Shown one piece after another: positions 33,078 through 42,913 of a DNA stretch of 64,000 bases. The notes under the pieces were generated by a model, which was not told where the DNA came from, did no database searches, and saw only the letters and a list, made by a program, of their open reading frames with translations. Both the position numbers and the translations under genes were made by a program. Each line of letters starts with the position of its first letter. Within the stretch, counting starts at the first letter, position 1. This DNA is from Adiantum capillus-veneris (lineage: Eukaryota > Streptophyta > Polypodiopsida > Polypodiales > Pteridaceae): NCBI GenBank assembly GCA_014529385.2, contig CM043945.1, forward strand, positions 97,134,612 to 97,198,611. Direction: 5' to 3'.

Positions 33078-35048
33078 CCTCACCTTGAAGCCACAAGCGT
33101 AGTGGTAAAAATGGCTAATGGATCTATTGTTACGCCTATTGGAATGCTAAAGGATCTCAGAATCAAGGTCTTGGGACACAAGGTAAGGCAGACTTTCATT
33201 GTTATGGATTTTTCCAAGCATCCTATGTCATTTGAGATGATCTTAGGGCGTCCATTCATGAGGGAAGCAAAAATGGTACATGACTGGTCCAAAAACCACG
33301 TCTACTTACAGTTCCAAGACTCTGTCATTCGAGTTGATCTTTTAAGTGGTCGAACTCATCCTCTAGGAAATAAATTCATCATTGATAATCGATCAAACAC
33401 AACAATTCACTCAGCTCCATTACAGTATTGTTACACGTGTAACGAAGACACGGATATTGGGGAGAACTCTCCTTATATGGATATCCTACCCGAAATGGCT
33501 GAGTCAAACAATGTCGATTGGGTACACCTAGTGACAACTATAGATACATGGGGAGCTAGAGGAACGACCTGGGTAACACCAGATGGGGAAGAGATACCAC
33601 ACATTGCACCAGTAAACATGTTAGGTGTAGCGCATGTAACATCCGATGATAAGAAAGAGTCACACCTACCTGAGAGTGAAACCGATGATTCCTCAAAGGC
33701 TTCAGGCCAATACACATCAGAAACGGAATCTCAGGGAGAAATGGATTCAGAACCTGAGGAAACATCGAGTGAACCAAGTATAGAAAATGAACACTCAAGG
33801 CCTAGTACGACCATCTATGGTAATTTATATGAGAGTGAAGAAGATACAAGCGAAGAACTATCAGGTGAGTCGAGTTCAAACATTTACCAAAATCAAAACC
33901 TTAACAAGAAACAAAGGTCATATAAGAGACGACGATATCGAGCAAATGTGAGAGCTAGGATAGACAAGGAAAGATCTACTGTAGAATGGCTTAGCTATCT
34001 AGGGGCATGTGATGCTCATCGAAAGCTAGTAGACAATTGGGGTGAACATCTTCAGAGTGTCATGTGGTGCAGCCTGCGACCCATTGACCTCGCTCAATTG
34101 GAGGTTACAGAGCCGAAATTGAGTCGAACTATAAGAAGATGTCAAAACCGAGAGTTAGCACAACAACAAAAGGAGGCAGAACTAAAAGAAAGGTCTCCGT
34201 CAGGACAAGAGCCTGCTGACTTACATACGGCTCCTGAAAATTTTAAATCTTATACCACGGGGGAGCGAAAGGTTGTGTATGCCACAGCCCAACGAATACC
34301 TACCAATGGAAGCAGTGGAGTTTATGATGGTCCAGCGGTAGTTAAAGAGATAGAATTAGTAGAACCAGGTGAGGAGTCTAAACGAGTCTTTATTGCTCAA
34401 GACCTTACCGAAACTGAAGAGGCTGTACTTAAGGAGCTCCTCAAGGAATACAAGTATATCTTTGCTTGGACATATCATGACATGAAGGACGTTCCACCTT
34501 CTGTGGTGCAACATACAATTCCCATTATCAACATTTCTAAACCCATCCAGCAACGACCCTATCCAATGAATCCTAAGTACGCCAAAATTGTACAAGAGGA
34601 GATTGAAAAACTTATCCAATGTGGATTCATATACCCTATTGAGCACTCAGAATGGGTTTCTCCAATAGTCATTGTGCCAAAAAAGAATGGGAAACTAAGA
34701 GTGTGCGTGGACCTCAAGAAAGTTAATGCAGCTACTAGGAGAGATCATTATCCCTTGCCATATTCAGAACATGTGCTTGAGAGAGTTGCGGGCAAGGAAG
34801 CTTATAGCTTTTTAGATGGGTACTCTGGTTACAATCAAATCACAATTTCATTTGAGGACCAAGATAAAACTGCTTTTATCATAGAGTTTGGAGTGTTTGC
34901 ATTTCGTGTTATGGCTTTTGGCTTAACAAATGCCTCTGCTACATTCCAACGATTAATAAACACTGCGTTTAAAGAATTTCTAAGGGAGTTTTGTGAAGCT
35001 TTCCTAGACGACCTTTGTGTTTATTCTTCTTGGGAGAAGCATTTGTTA
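33078..35048 (+). pseudogene. Gypsy B: protease C-part, linker and RT N-part
   Basis: After the TGA the frame continues PHLEATSVVVKMANGS and FEMILGRPFMREAKMVH (retropepsin C-part), then an acidic Ser/Glu-rich linker (about 33650-33870). RT follows: IPIINISKPIQQRPYPM, EWVSPIVIVPKKNGKLRV, SFLDGYSGYNQI, VMAFGLTNASATFQRL and catalytic box AFLDDLCVY. Coding stops at the copia C insertion; its TSD TGTTA (35044-35048) lies in the Leu-Leu codons of EKHLLYLRK. RT resumes at 38787 with YLRKIFERC. The open frame spans 33102-35051, the last codons of which are copia C. Confidence 0.9.
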
Positions 35049-35236
35049 TGAAGGGGATCGGGGAGCACACCACAGACGGAGAGTGAGAGAGAGAGAAAGA
35101 GACACACACGATGTGGGTGGGGAGACTCAAAGAGTGAGCAGCCCCCTATACACTTATGCTATGTATAAGGTATACAAGTCAGTGGGCGCCAAGACTCTGG
35201 GCGGCCGGGCAAGGCACAGACGCCTATACCCCAACA
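35049..35236 (-). repeat. Copia C 3' LTR (188 bp)
   Basis: TGAAGGGG...CCCCAACA on the plus strand; same length as the right LTR, with a handful of differences. Contains a short GA tract. Confidence 0.93.
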
Positions 35237-35250
35237 AACTCCCACTTAAA
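35237..35250 (-). other. Copia C polypurine tract
   Basis: The minus strand reads TTTAAGTGGGAGTT directly before the 3' LTR start TGTTGGGG. Confidence 0.7.
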
Positions 35251-35315
35251 GGCGACTGTGCCTTTAAGCAAGGGAACCTAGTCTAAAGACTACAAAAGGT
35301 GAGAGAAAACCGCTC

Positions 35316-36734
35316 TCAACCGATGCCCACTGGCTTGCTATGATCGTGTGCATCCGGCTGTCCTGCTCCCGTGAAAGTCCATACACCACCAGACGTACCG
35401 CACACGTACTGCAAGTATGTACGCAATACCTGCATATCTCCCTCGTGCACTATGCCATCATCAGTCAACAAACGACTGACAATCCCAACTGCAAATGCTC
35501 CCACTGTAGCTGCGATATCCGGTCTCAAGATCAACATCTCATACATGAGACCACCGAATGCCGATGCAATGCTAGCGGGCCCTGCTAGCTCTACGGAGCA
35601 TGCATCAACATATATATCCCTGGCAATAGGAATCTTTGACTGACAAGGCATGTCAGCCACATGCATCTCCTGACTGTCCACAAAAGACGCATCAACCTGT
35701 CGTGCAACCTCATAGCACACCAGCTGCTCTAGGTGTCTGCTGGAAGACATATCCTGCACAACTATATCCCCATGCTCACTGTCGAGCATAGAAAGGAATG
35801 ACTGCATAATCGCTGACATCTCAGTCTCCTCTGCAATCATCCACTGCAAACATGACCACTCAATCTGTTGTGACTGACTAGAGCTCTCATGCTCTAACTT
35901 CGTATGCATAGACTCTTGCACAACGTCCTCCTGTCGTGACTCACTAGAGCAAGACCTCTCTACCTGTCTATCCTGCATATAAGTATCTCGCACAACTGAC
36001 TCTCTGCTTTGCTCAGTCACTAGCAAAGCATGCATGTCTGACTCTGTCACCTCTCTGTGTGACTGCTCAAGTCGTGCCCCAACTGTGTGCACAACGAGCT
36101 CACTACTCTGCACTCCATGCAAAGTACCCTGCAACCCATGAGCAAAAGAGACTCGCCTGCTCTCTCGCTCTCTACCTAGCTGCATGATCATAGAGACAAC
36201 ACCGTCTCTCCCGTAATCCACATGCAATGGGTAACCTATACCACTCCTGGCACCTCTCGCAATCACTAGCGAACCCAAATGCATCACAAAATCTCTCTCT
36301 CGTAGCGAAATGTGACATCCACTATCCCGTAACTGTCTGACTAAGATCAAATCCCGTCTCAGATCTGGCACATAACGCACATGACGCAGGGTAAATCTCA
36401 TACCACTAGGCAAGGACAAACATACGTCTCTTGTACCCTCAATGTCATACACAGCACCATCAGCCATGTGCACAGAACCAAGTCTCCCACTAGAAAACGT
36501 GCTAAACCACTCACGATGCGACGTGACATGGAAAGTAGCATCTGAATCTAGTAACCAACGTGAAGAAAATGTGCAATCCGATATGCAATCCGTAGACATA
36601 AGATCGTCTGAAGACAAGATACATGTAAATGTGACATCGCCGTCACAAGCATACTCAGTAACCACCGTACTAATCTCACTAGCATCTGTCGTGCCCAAAT
36701 CTGCATCACGCATCTGTCGCCTCCGTTGTCTCAA
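35316..36734 (-). CDS. Copia C protease-to-RNase-H-tail frame (472 aa), INT and RT missing
   Basis: An open frame with three parts. The N-part has a copia protease with WLLDSDATFHVTS (DSD where DSG is expected) and the following RFTLRHVRYVPDLRRDLI block. The middle (about residues 180-370) is Ser/Glu/Gln-rich and resembles no domain I know. The C-part has YEMLILRPDIAATVGAF and GIVSRLLTDDGIVHEGDMQ, which look like the stretch between RT and RNase H in copia polyproteins. Integrase and RT catalytic domains are absent, yet no stop has appeared. It could be a deliberate non-autonomous organisation or a recent deletion. The frame upstream ends in a stop at the zinc knuckle. Confidence 0.75.
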   Translation of the reverse strand: MRQRRRQMRDADLGTTDASEISTVVTEYACDGDVTFTCILSSDDLMSTDCISDCTFSSRWLLDSDATFHVTSHREWFSTFSSGRLGSVHMADGAVYDIEGTRDVCLSLPSGMRFTLRHVRYVPDLRRDLILVRQLRDSGCHISLRERDFVMHLGSLVIARGARSGIGYPLHVDYGRDGVVSMIMQLGRERESRRVSFAHGLQGTLHGVQSSELVVHTVGARLEQSHREVTESDMHALLVTEQSRESVVRDTYMQDRQVERSCSSESRQEDVVQESMHTKLEHESSSQSQQIEWSCLQWMIAEETEMSAIMQSFLSMLDSEHGDIVVQDMSSSRHLEQLVCYEVARQVDASFVDSQEMHVADMPCQSKIPIARDIYVDACSVELAGPASIASAFGGLMYEMLILRPDIAATVGAFAVGIVSRLLTDDGIVHEGDMQVLRTYLQYVCGTSGGVWTFTGAGQPDAHDHSKPVGIG

Positions 36735-36773
36735 ACGCTTGAAACATTGACGCCTAATGTGCCCTCTATGTCC

Positions 36774-37205
36774 TCAATGCCAACATGTCAAGTCTCTATG
36801 TCGTTGAGACTTGCGTGTGGGATCAATCTCTCCCATGGACATAGAAGTGGGACTAGACTCCCCTGTAGACATGGATGTCACGTACATAGCATGTAAACTC
36901 TGGCATAAAGCATGAGTTGTAGTCTCCCTCGAGACCTGCCAGTCAACAGACTCAACCAGGTGCAAACGAATCGTAGACATTACTAACTCATCAAGATCCT
37001 GCCAATCATCATCACACATAGACTTGGGCTTCGCCGATAAACCACGCAAGCGTTTATCCTGCCCCAAATCCACCAATGCAACAAGCATATGCTCCTTCCA
37101 AGCAACAAAATCTGCACCATCAAACTGTGTCAGACCATAACGTTGGAAGTCAAATGAAAAATCAGCCAATATGTTCACAAAAGAGCAACCAACAATGAGT
37201 AGCAA
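36774..37205 (-). pseudogene. Copia C Gag
   Basis: Copia-type Gag: FDGADFVAWKEHMLVALVD, LRGLSAKPKSMCDDDWQDLD, STIRLHLVESVDWQVSRETT. It ends in the zinc knuckle CWH-stop-GHRGHIRRQC. The second Cys codon of a CX2CX4HX4C motif appears changed to TGA (36774-36776). The frame continues past the stop to the 472-aa ORF. The frame could start at the Met at 37205, but the conserved part starts about 20 residues in. Confidence 0.85.
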
Positions 37206-38579
37206 ATGTCAACCAAATCAGCCCCAAAACAGCCCCAAAATTCAGCTCTTAAACAGCTGCATAAACAAGTCACAAATGTGTCCCAAATCAGCCTACAACT
37301 GAGCCATACATGGACACTTGCAAAGAGGAAACAATGGCTGAAAATTCAGCGCCCAAATAAGCCCTCAAACTTGCCTGTAAACTTGTAAACCTGTAGCTAA
37401 AACCTGCTGAAAAACCTCAAGCCATTAGTGCTCGAATCCGGCTACCTAGCTCGTAGCCACACAAGCATACATCACAATACTCACTCCTGTGATTGTGCCA
37501 AGATAACTGTATGCCTGTCAAACCGTGAGCAAATCACCAAGCCCACACTGTGCGGTATCGATGCATACACACGCACAAGAGCTCCTGCAATGTCAATACA
37601 AGCCTCGCATGCTCTAGTATCACACTGCAATCTGTGAGCTAATCACCAAGCCCACACTGTACGGTATCGATGTATACACATGCACAAATCTCCCATCTGC
37701 AGAGAACACCACACGCAAATGTTGAGTGCAACCCGCAATCTCTACCTAGATCGCATAAATGATACGCATAAAACTCCTGGGAAAATTTCGCCAGAGTTTC
37801 GTCAGTAAAACGGCCACAAAACTAGTAACCAAACTGACTGCATGCTCAAAACCATGAGCAACCAAAGCGCATCAAATCTCACTCCAAATGCATGCACCAA
37901 TCTCCACACTTTGCATACATCATTGCAAACACCTGCAAATCTAGTACACAAATATCTGCTCTACTTGTGATTGCCAAAAAACATACTCGAGGCATACATT
38001 TCCGAGCTCAAAATGCAATCACATTAGTCTCCCTGAGCATCAAACCACATAAGGCATACATCGTATCCTCCCACCTGTGAGGAAACTTGCAGCAAATATA
38101 ACTCTGACATCTGAGAGCAAGCCATGTGTGGAATCCTCGACACACAATAAACAACTGCTGCTGCAGAAAATTCAGCGTTCAAAATTTTAAAATTCTGATA
38201 TGACGAGCGCATCCGGAGCGTGCCAAAACCCCAAGGTAGACTCGTGGATCACATGTATCCGAGTCCGGGTGTGAAAGCTATGCCAAAAACCTCCGTTTCG
38301 ACCCAAAAACGCAGCATAAACTACCAAAAGAGGGCTGAAAAATGCAGCTCCTCAACCGTAGCTCAAATGAGGTTTCTGAGGGGTCGAATGGCTTCGAAAG
38401 GGGGGTAAAACGCCAAGACACCTAGGGGAAACGCTCTCGGATAGCTGAATTTGCCGATGCCGAAGTCGAAACCCTGTTTGCACTCTTGAAAGTGCGCGCG
38501 TGCGGACGCGATTTCGGAAATGAAACTGGCTCTCCGCTGTCGTCGTGACTGTGCACACACGCGCTCCCTCTGCACCTAC
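37206..38579 (-). other. Copia C leader between PBS and gag
   Basis: About 1.4 kb with no supported gene. Read on the plus strand it is C/A-rich, with repeated CAGCCCCAAAA-like and ACCAAGCCCACACTGT-like blocks; the latter occurs near 37537 and 37647. Unusually long for a copia leader; it may carry packaging signals (inference). Confidence 0.6.
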
Positions 38580-38591
38580 GCTCTGATACCA
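38580..38591 (-). other. Copia C primer-binding site
   Basis: TGGTATCAGAGC on the minus strand, two bases after the 5' LTR; initiator Met tRNA type. Confidence 0.9.
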
Positions 38592-38593
38592 AT

Positions 38594-38781
38594 TGAAGGG
38601 GATCGGGGAGCACACCACAGACGGAGAGTGAGAGAGAGAGAAGGAGACACATACGATGTGGGTGGGGAGACTCAAAGAGTGAGCAGCCCCCTATACACTT
38701 ATGCTATGTATAAGGTATACAAGTCAGTGGGTGCCCAGACTCTGGGCGGGCGGGCAAGGCACAGACGCCTAAACCCCAACA
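38594..38781 (-). repeat. Copia C 5' LTR (188 bp)
   Basis: Matches 35049-35236 with few differences and is followed by TSD TGTTA at 38782-38786. Confidence 0.93.
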
Positions 38782-38786
38782 TGTTA

Positions 38787-39824
38787 TATCTACGAAAAAT
38801 ATTTGAAAGGTGCAGATTTTATCGCATCTCATTGAACCCTTTCAAATGCCAATTTTGGGTTAAGCATGGAGTCATTCTAGGGCATATAGTGTCCAAGAAC
38901 GGGATATCCACAGATGAGAGTAAGATTAAAGACATTGCCAATTTGCCACCACCTACGAACTATAAAGGAGTTCAAAGATTTATGGGCCATGTTGGTTATT
39001 ATCGAAGGTTTATTTTAAACTTTGCCGAGATAGCGCGTCCATTGTACAAGCTTCTTATCGAGTTTCACTGGACGGACGAATGTCATCAATCTTATGAGTT
39101 ATTAAAGAAGGCCCTAACAAGTGCTCCAATCTTGAGAACACCTGATTGGAATGTACCTTTTCATGTGCATATTGATGCATCAAACTTTGCTATTGGGTGT
39201 GTTCTAACTCAACCAGGAGAACATAAATTGGACTACCCTATTAGCTTTGCAAGTCGCCAATTAAATGATGCCGAGATGAACTACACTACTACAGAGCGCG
39301 AAGGTCTAGCTATGATTTACGCAGTAAAGAAATTTCGCTATTACCTTCTTGCTACCAAGTTTGTGTTTTATGTGGATCATCAAGCATTGCTATATTTGGT
39401 AAACAAGCCGTGTTCCACAAGTCGAATTACACGATGGTTGTTAATTCTTCTTGAGTTTGACTTCACCGTTGTTGTGAGTCCTGGGAGAAAACATGTCATG
39501 GCGGATCATTTATCTCGTATCCCTAATGGCGAAGCTCCTACGGGGGTTGATGATGAATTGCCTGATACTCCTTTGTTCATTGTTGAGACAATGCCTGAAT
39601 GGAGTGAAAAGATTGTTAACTTCTTAGTTAATGGTTTTCCACCCAAAGAGTTGCGAAAAGATATAGCTCAAAAATTAATCAAGGAATGCGAACCCTATTG
39701 CTTACTGGCGGGAACTCTCTATAAGAGAGGAAAAGATGATGTTCTTAGAAGCTGTGCCCGCGAGGATGAGTATTTATATATTCTACAAGAGGCACACATG
39801 GGCGTAGCTGGTGGTCACTTTTAA
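38787..39824 (+). pseudogene. Gypsy B: RT C-part, RNase H, integrase zinc region start
   Basis: Resumes RT at YLRKIFERCRFYRI, with LGHIVSKNGIST and RFMGHVGYYRRFI. RNase H shows VHIDASNFAIGCVL, TTTEREGLAMIYAV, FYVDHQALL and HVMADHLSRIPNG. The integrase H2C2 region starts at QEAHMGVAGGHF and is cut by TAA (39822-39824). The open frame begins upstream within the copia C LTR (38520), so its first 80 or so residues are not gypsy B. The frame is the same before and after the stop. Confidence 0.9.
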
Positions 39825-40427
39825 AGAAAGTTGACTGCCCGAAAGATCTTACAGTCAGGCTATTGGTGGCCCACTCTGTTTAAGGATGCATCACTTTTTG
39901 CAAAGGGATGTGATGAATGCCAACGCTTCAAGAAGCCACAAAGAAGTGATAGGATGCCTCTACATCCCATCAAGGTAACCCAACCATTTGAAAAGTGGGG
40001 CTTAGACTTTGTAGGACCGATTAGTCCGGCTGCACGTAACACGCAATCACGATATATCATTGTGGCTACCGACTATGTAACCAAATGGGCTGAAGCAAAA
40101 GCAACACGGAAGGCGGATGCAAGAGCAACAACTAAGTTCCTCTTTGAGAACATTATCACACGTTTTGGATGCCCCTTTGAACTTGTGAGTGACAATTGAA
40201 CTCATTTTATAAATGAAGTAATAAAAGAACTCACATCAAACTTCATGATATCTCACCACAAGTCTACACCCTATTATCCCCAAGAAAATGGCCAAGCTGA
40301 GAGTACCAACAAAACTCTCATCTCCATTTTGACAAAGACAGTTGAGGCTCATCGCACTGATTGGGACCTAAAGCTTACATCAGCTTTATGGGCTTATCGT
40401 ATTGCGTATAAAGTTGCTATTAATTGA
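39825..40427 (+). pseudogene. Gypsy B: integrase core
   Basis: Continues RKLTARKILQSGYWW and CDECQRFKK (zinc cysteines). Then the first catalytic Asp (WGLDFVGPI), ATDYVTKWAEAKA and the second Asp (ELVSDN). A TGA at 40197-40199 replaces the Gly of SDNG. The frame goes on THFINEVIKELT and ENGQAESTNKTL (catalytic Glu). A further TGA lies at 40425-40427, before TLFKMVYGQEAVMP. All three catalytic residues are present. Confidence 0.88.
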
Positions 40428-42092
40428 ACACTGTTTAAGATGGTGTATGGCCAAGAAGCAGTTATGCCATGGGAGTTTTTCATTCCTAGTCTTCGAGTAG
40501 CTTCTCAAGAAGGTTGGGATGGTAACCCCTTAGTGGAGCGATTATATATCCTGGTAAGGCTAGATGAAGAGAGGCAATTAGCTGTGCGAAATGCTCTAGT
40601 GGAGAAGGATAGGAGAAAGAAGTGGTTTGATAGACATTTAAAGGATAAAGACATCAAGGTTGGTGATAAAGTTCTTATGTACGGGGTACGTAATGAAAAG
40701 AAGAAATTGGAATACGCTGGTAAGGGACCATATCGAGTGTGTGAAATTACCCCGCAAGGTACCATTCGTGTGGAGACTCTAGATGGACTTGAAACTATTG
40801 GATTCCTTAATGGGAGTAAATTCAAAAGATATTATGATCCTCTAAGCCAGGAAGAGTTGCAAGCCATCCATCAAAAGAAGGCTGTCAAGGAACAAGCAGA
40901 GCTTAGAAAAATCCAAGCAAGAGTTGAGGCTCGAGAACGACAACAATGCCTTAGACGCCAACGAGAGGCTAATCTGGGAATCACGCAAGCACTTTTCGAG
41001 GACACAGATGACGACTCATTAGAATCTGAGCCACCCTTACGATACCCAATTGAGCTAAATAGCCCCTATGGGAAAGTACTATACAATGCCTTATTAGATA
41101 CGGGAGCTAAACACAATTTGTTGTCCTATGGAGTTTGGTGTCAATTAGGGAAACCGACCCTATCCCCGAGTACGATGCAAGTCAAGGGCATTAATAAAAA
41201 GAAAACTACTATTCTTGGAGTCCTTCAGACCCCTGTTGTCTATGAAAATGGAAGCATAATGCACAGGTTTCTAGTCATCCCCGCGGGAGCTATGGAAGGC
41301 AACGTAAACCTGGGACGCACATGGATGTTGGCAACCAAATGCACTATTGATTGGGATACTGGTAGTGTCACGACGCGACCACCGACTCTTACCCCTATCA
41401 TTCAAGCAAAGTCACCTACGTTGCAAACTCTAGCAAAGTTGAAGGATAGCCAACATTCACAAGCCAAGGTGGTTAACTCGTCTTTGCCGGCTACCCATAA
41501 ACCTAGCACTTCAACACTTGTAGTTGCAACAAGTAGTAATATTGCAAGTACTCAGCCTGCACGACCTAAGAGTACATATCAATGGGTCCCCAAGGCCTTA
41601 CTTCCAACTACCTCAACCCTCCCATCCATTCCAAGAAAAAATTTCCCCGGAAAACCAAGAGCATGCCCTAGGAGAGTCAAGACCAAATCACGATGGATTC
41701 CAAAACAACTATTAGAAGCCCAAGGCTACTATGATGGAAATGAGCAAATTTGGGTACCTAAACGTAAAATGTGTCCTTCCCTATCGACAACAAACCCATA
41801 TGAGTCAAACAGTGTAACGCTAAAGCCAATGGCAGACCGTAGGAAGGGAAAGATCACAGAATGCTACACACCTAGTCCGGAGCTAGTTTGGGCTCCAAGG
41901 CAAAACCAATTTATTCCACCTAGCTTAGGAAGGGGGGAGTTCCATGAAGCTTCTAGCTCCTCATGTAATACATCCATAGAGGTAAAAGCTTCTACACAGC
42001 CTCCACCTACAATAGTGGACCTCCATGAAGCTACAAAGGAATCCACACCTTCCAGTGTTCAAGAATCACCCGATGAACCACTTCAAGTTTGA
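40428..42092 (+). CDS. Gypsy B: integrase C-terminus plus second retropepsin-like domain (550 aa)
   Basis: Residues 1-150 or so are the integrase C-part (KMVYGQEAVMPWEFF, DIKVGDKVLMYGVRN, KGPYRVCEITPQGTI). A basic coiled stretch follows (QKKAVKEQAELRKIQARVE). From about 41030 to 41370 lies a compact aspartic-protease-like unit: NALLDTGAKHNLLSYGVW (Asp codon at 41097), ILGVLQTPVVYENGS, and VNLGRTWMLATKCTIDW near the end. The rest is Pro/Ser/Thr-rich, with four W-[VIA]-P-[KR] motifs (YQWVPKAL, SRWIPKQL, QIWVPKRK, LVWAPRQN). TGA at 42090-42092 ends the ORF, but the frame continues to 42229 (ITTWKNWFQRVMTSFQTV), so this stop may be premature. The role of the extra domain is unknown. Confidence 0.82.
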   Translation, partial: TLFKMVYGQEAVMPWEFFIPSLRVASQEGWDGNPLVERLYILVRLDEERQLAVRNALVEKDRRKKWFDRHLKDKDIKVGDKVLMYGVRNEKKKLEYAGKGPYRVCEITPQGTIRVETLDGLETIGFLNGSKFKRYYDPLSQEELQAIHQKKAVKEQAELRKIQARVEARERQQCLRRQREANLGITQALFEDTDDDSLESEPPLRYPIELNSPYGKVLYNALLDTGAKHNLLSYGVWCQLGKPTLSPSTMQVKGINKKKTTILGVLQTPVVYENGSIMHRFLVIPAGAMEGNVNLGRTWMLATKCTIDWDTGSVTTRPPTLTPIIQAKSPTLQTLAKLKDSQHSQAKVVNSSLPATHKPSTSTLVVATSSNIASTQPARPKSTYQWVPKALLPTTSTLPSIPRKNFPGKPRACPRRVKTKSRWIPKQLLEAQGYYDGNEQIWVPKRKMCPSLSTTNPYESNSVTLKPMADRRKGKITECYTPSPELVWAPRQNQFIPPSLGRGEFHEASSSSCNTSIEVKASTQPPPTIVDLHEATKESTPSSVQESPDEPLQV

Positions 42093-42231
42093 TCCTGGGA
42101 GAGTACCTTACCACCCTTGCAACTCGACGAGGCACCTAAGGTAAAAGAAAACTACTGGCAAAAATCTTCACCTATAACAACTTGGAAAAACTGGTTTCAA
42201 AGGGTGATGACATCATTTCAAACAGTATGAT
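42093..42231 (+). pseudogene. Gypsy B: probable C-terminal tail after a premature stop
   Basis: In frame with the preceding ORF: SWESTLPPLQLDEAPKVKEN and ITTWKNWFQRVMTSFQTV, ending at a TGA just before the polypurine tract. The clean ending makes it likely this was once the end of the polyprotein. Confidence 0.55.
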
Positions 42232-42237
42232 CTACCC

Positions 42238-42251
42238 AAGGAAGGGGGGAG
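42238..42251 (+). other. Gypsy B polypurine tract candidate
   Basis: AAGGAAGGGGGGAG is followed by TGTTTGTGG, a plausible 3' LTR start at 42252. The LTR end cannot be fixed because the 5' LTR is outside the window. Confidence 0.65.
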
Positions 42252-42330
42252 TGTTTGTGGACATCCATTATTCACTTGCTTCCCTCTCAACCTTTCTCCC
42301 TGACCTCTTAATCTCCAATCTTAGGGAATG

Positions 42331-42340
42331 TATATATAAA
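42331..42340 (+). promoter_or_regulatory. Putative TATA box
   Basis: TATATATAAA about 80 bp after the possible LTR start and 137 bp before the small ORF's ATG. It may be the LTR promoter or an internal promoter. Confidence 0.5.
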
Positions 42341-42476
42341 GCCTTATACTCACAAAACAAGATAAAAAAGTAAAAGAGCAAGAGCCATAACACAAAATCA
42401 TAAAAGCAAATTATGCACAAGAACACAGCCCTTGTAATATTTGCACTCTAACCATCATCTATTTGCGTGTACAGAT

Positions 42477-42899
42477 ATGGCTAGTACGCTATAGTCATCC
42501 ACTCCTGCCTTGGGTGAGAGGTACCCTTGTTACTTTTCACAAATATTTCACATGGTCTTTCCAGTGCTTGCATGTGAATGGGATTTGATAGATACGCTAG
42601 CATGTGAGAGGAATTTTGAGGAGTTAGAATGGCTGATACGTCTCTTGACCACGTCTGATCCATACTTAGTAGAGAGCGTTTCTCCCATTGCACAAGTCTA
42701 CCCTTTTGACCAAGATGACTATAGGCGTCTAGTGACCTTCTTAGTAAACATGGGCACCTATAATGACGAAGAAAATTTGCAGGACTACACGGATGGCACA
42801 TATGGTCTCATGGATAATGACTTTGTTTATCTCGACGACGAGGATAGGGGTTTAGCCTTAGGGTTTCCCCCCAACCTCTACAATATCCTATTCCCTTGA
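42477..42899 (+). pseudogene. Small acidic ORF downstream of gypsy B pol
   Basis: ATG at 42477 reads MASTL, then TAG (42492-42494), then an open frame to 42899 (SSTPALGERYPCYF, ACEWDLIDTLACERNF, a very acidic NDFVYLDDEDRGLAL, ending NLYNILFP). The ATG follows GTGTACAG, which looks like a splice acceptor. I do not recognise the protein. It ends two bases before a second purine run. It may be an extra ORF of gypsy B or an LTR-embedded ORF; the in-frame TAG shows this copy is damaged. Confidence 0.45.
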
Positions 42900-42901
42900 C
42901 T

Positions 42902-42913
42902 CTCTAGGGGGAG
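42902..42913 (+). other. Second polypurine-like tract
   Basis: TCTCTAGGGGGAG then TGCAAATAATTAGG, just after the small ORF. A competing candidate for the true PPT/LTR boundary. Confidence 0.4.

Larger units (their letters stand above)
35049..38781 (-). mobile_element. Copia C: short-LTR, non-autonomous copia (3733 bp)
   Basis: TG...CA ends, 188-bp LTRs on both sides, and TSD TGTTA at 35044-35048 and 38782-38786. In minus orientation: 5' LTR, PBS, a leader of about 1.4 kb, gag, a protease-like region, a Ser/Glu-rich stretch, a short RNase H-region tail, PPT, 3' LTR. Integrase and RT are absent. Removing it restores the gypsy B RT frame exactly. Confidence 0.95.
31997..42251 (+). mobile_element. 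Gypsy B (Ty3/gypsy), split by gypsy A array and copia C
   Basis: One reading frame on the plus strand, apart from stops and an insertion, encodes Gag-linker, protease, RT, RNase H, integrase and a C-terminal extension. The 5' part lies beyond the gypsy A array, outside the window. Copia C (35049-38781) interrupts RT. In-frame stops are at 33075-33077 (TGA), 39822-39824 (TAA), 40197-40199, 40425-40427 and 42090-42092 (all TGA). A polypurine tract at 42238-42251 marks a possible 3' LTR start. Confidence 0.88.

Noticed and set aside
35017-35286. 89-aa plus-strand ORF across the gypsy B / copia C boundary
   Set aside because: Starts in gypsy B and runs into the copia C LTR; chance open frame.
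38520-38786. First 89 codons of the ORF ending at 39824
   Set aside because: They lie in the copia C leader, PBS and LTR; gypsy B coding starts at 38787.
42182-42373. 63-aa ORF after gypsy B pol
   Set aside because: Overlaps the end of the pol frame, the purine tract and the TATA box; better explained as element 3' sequence.
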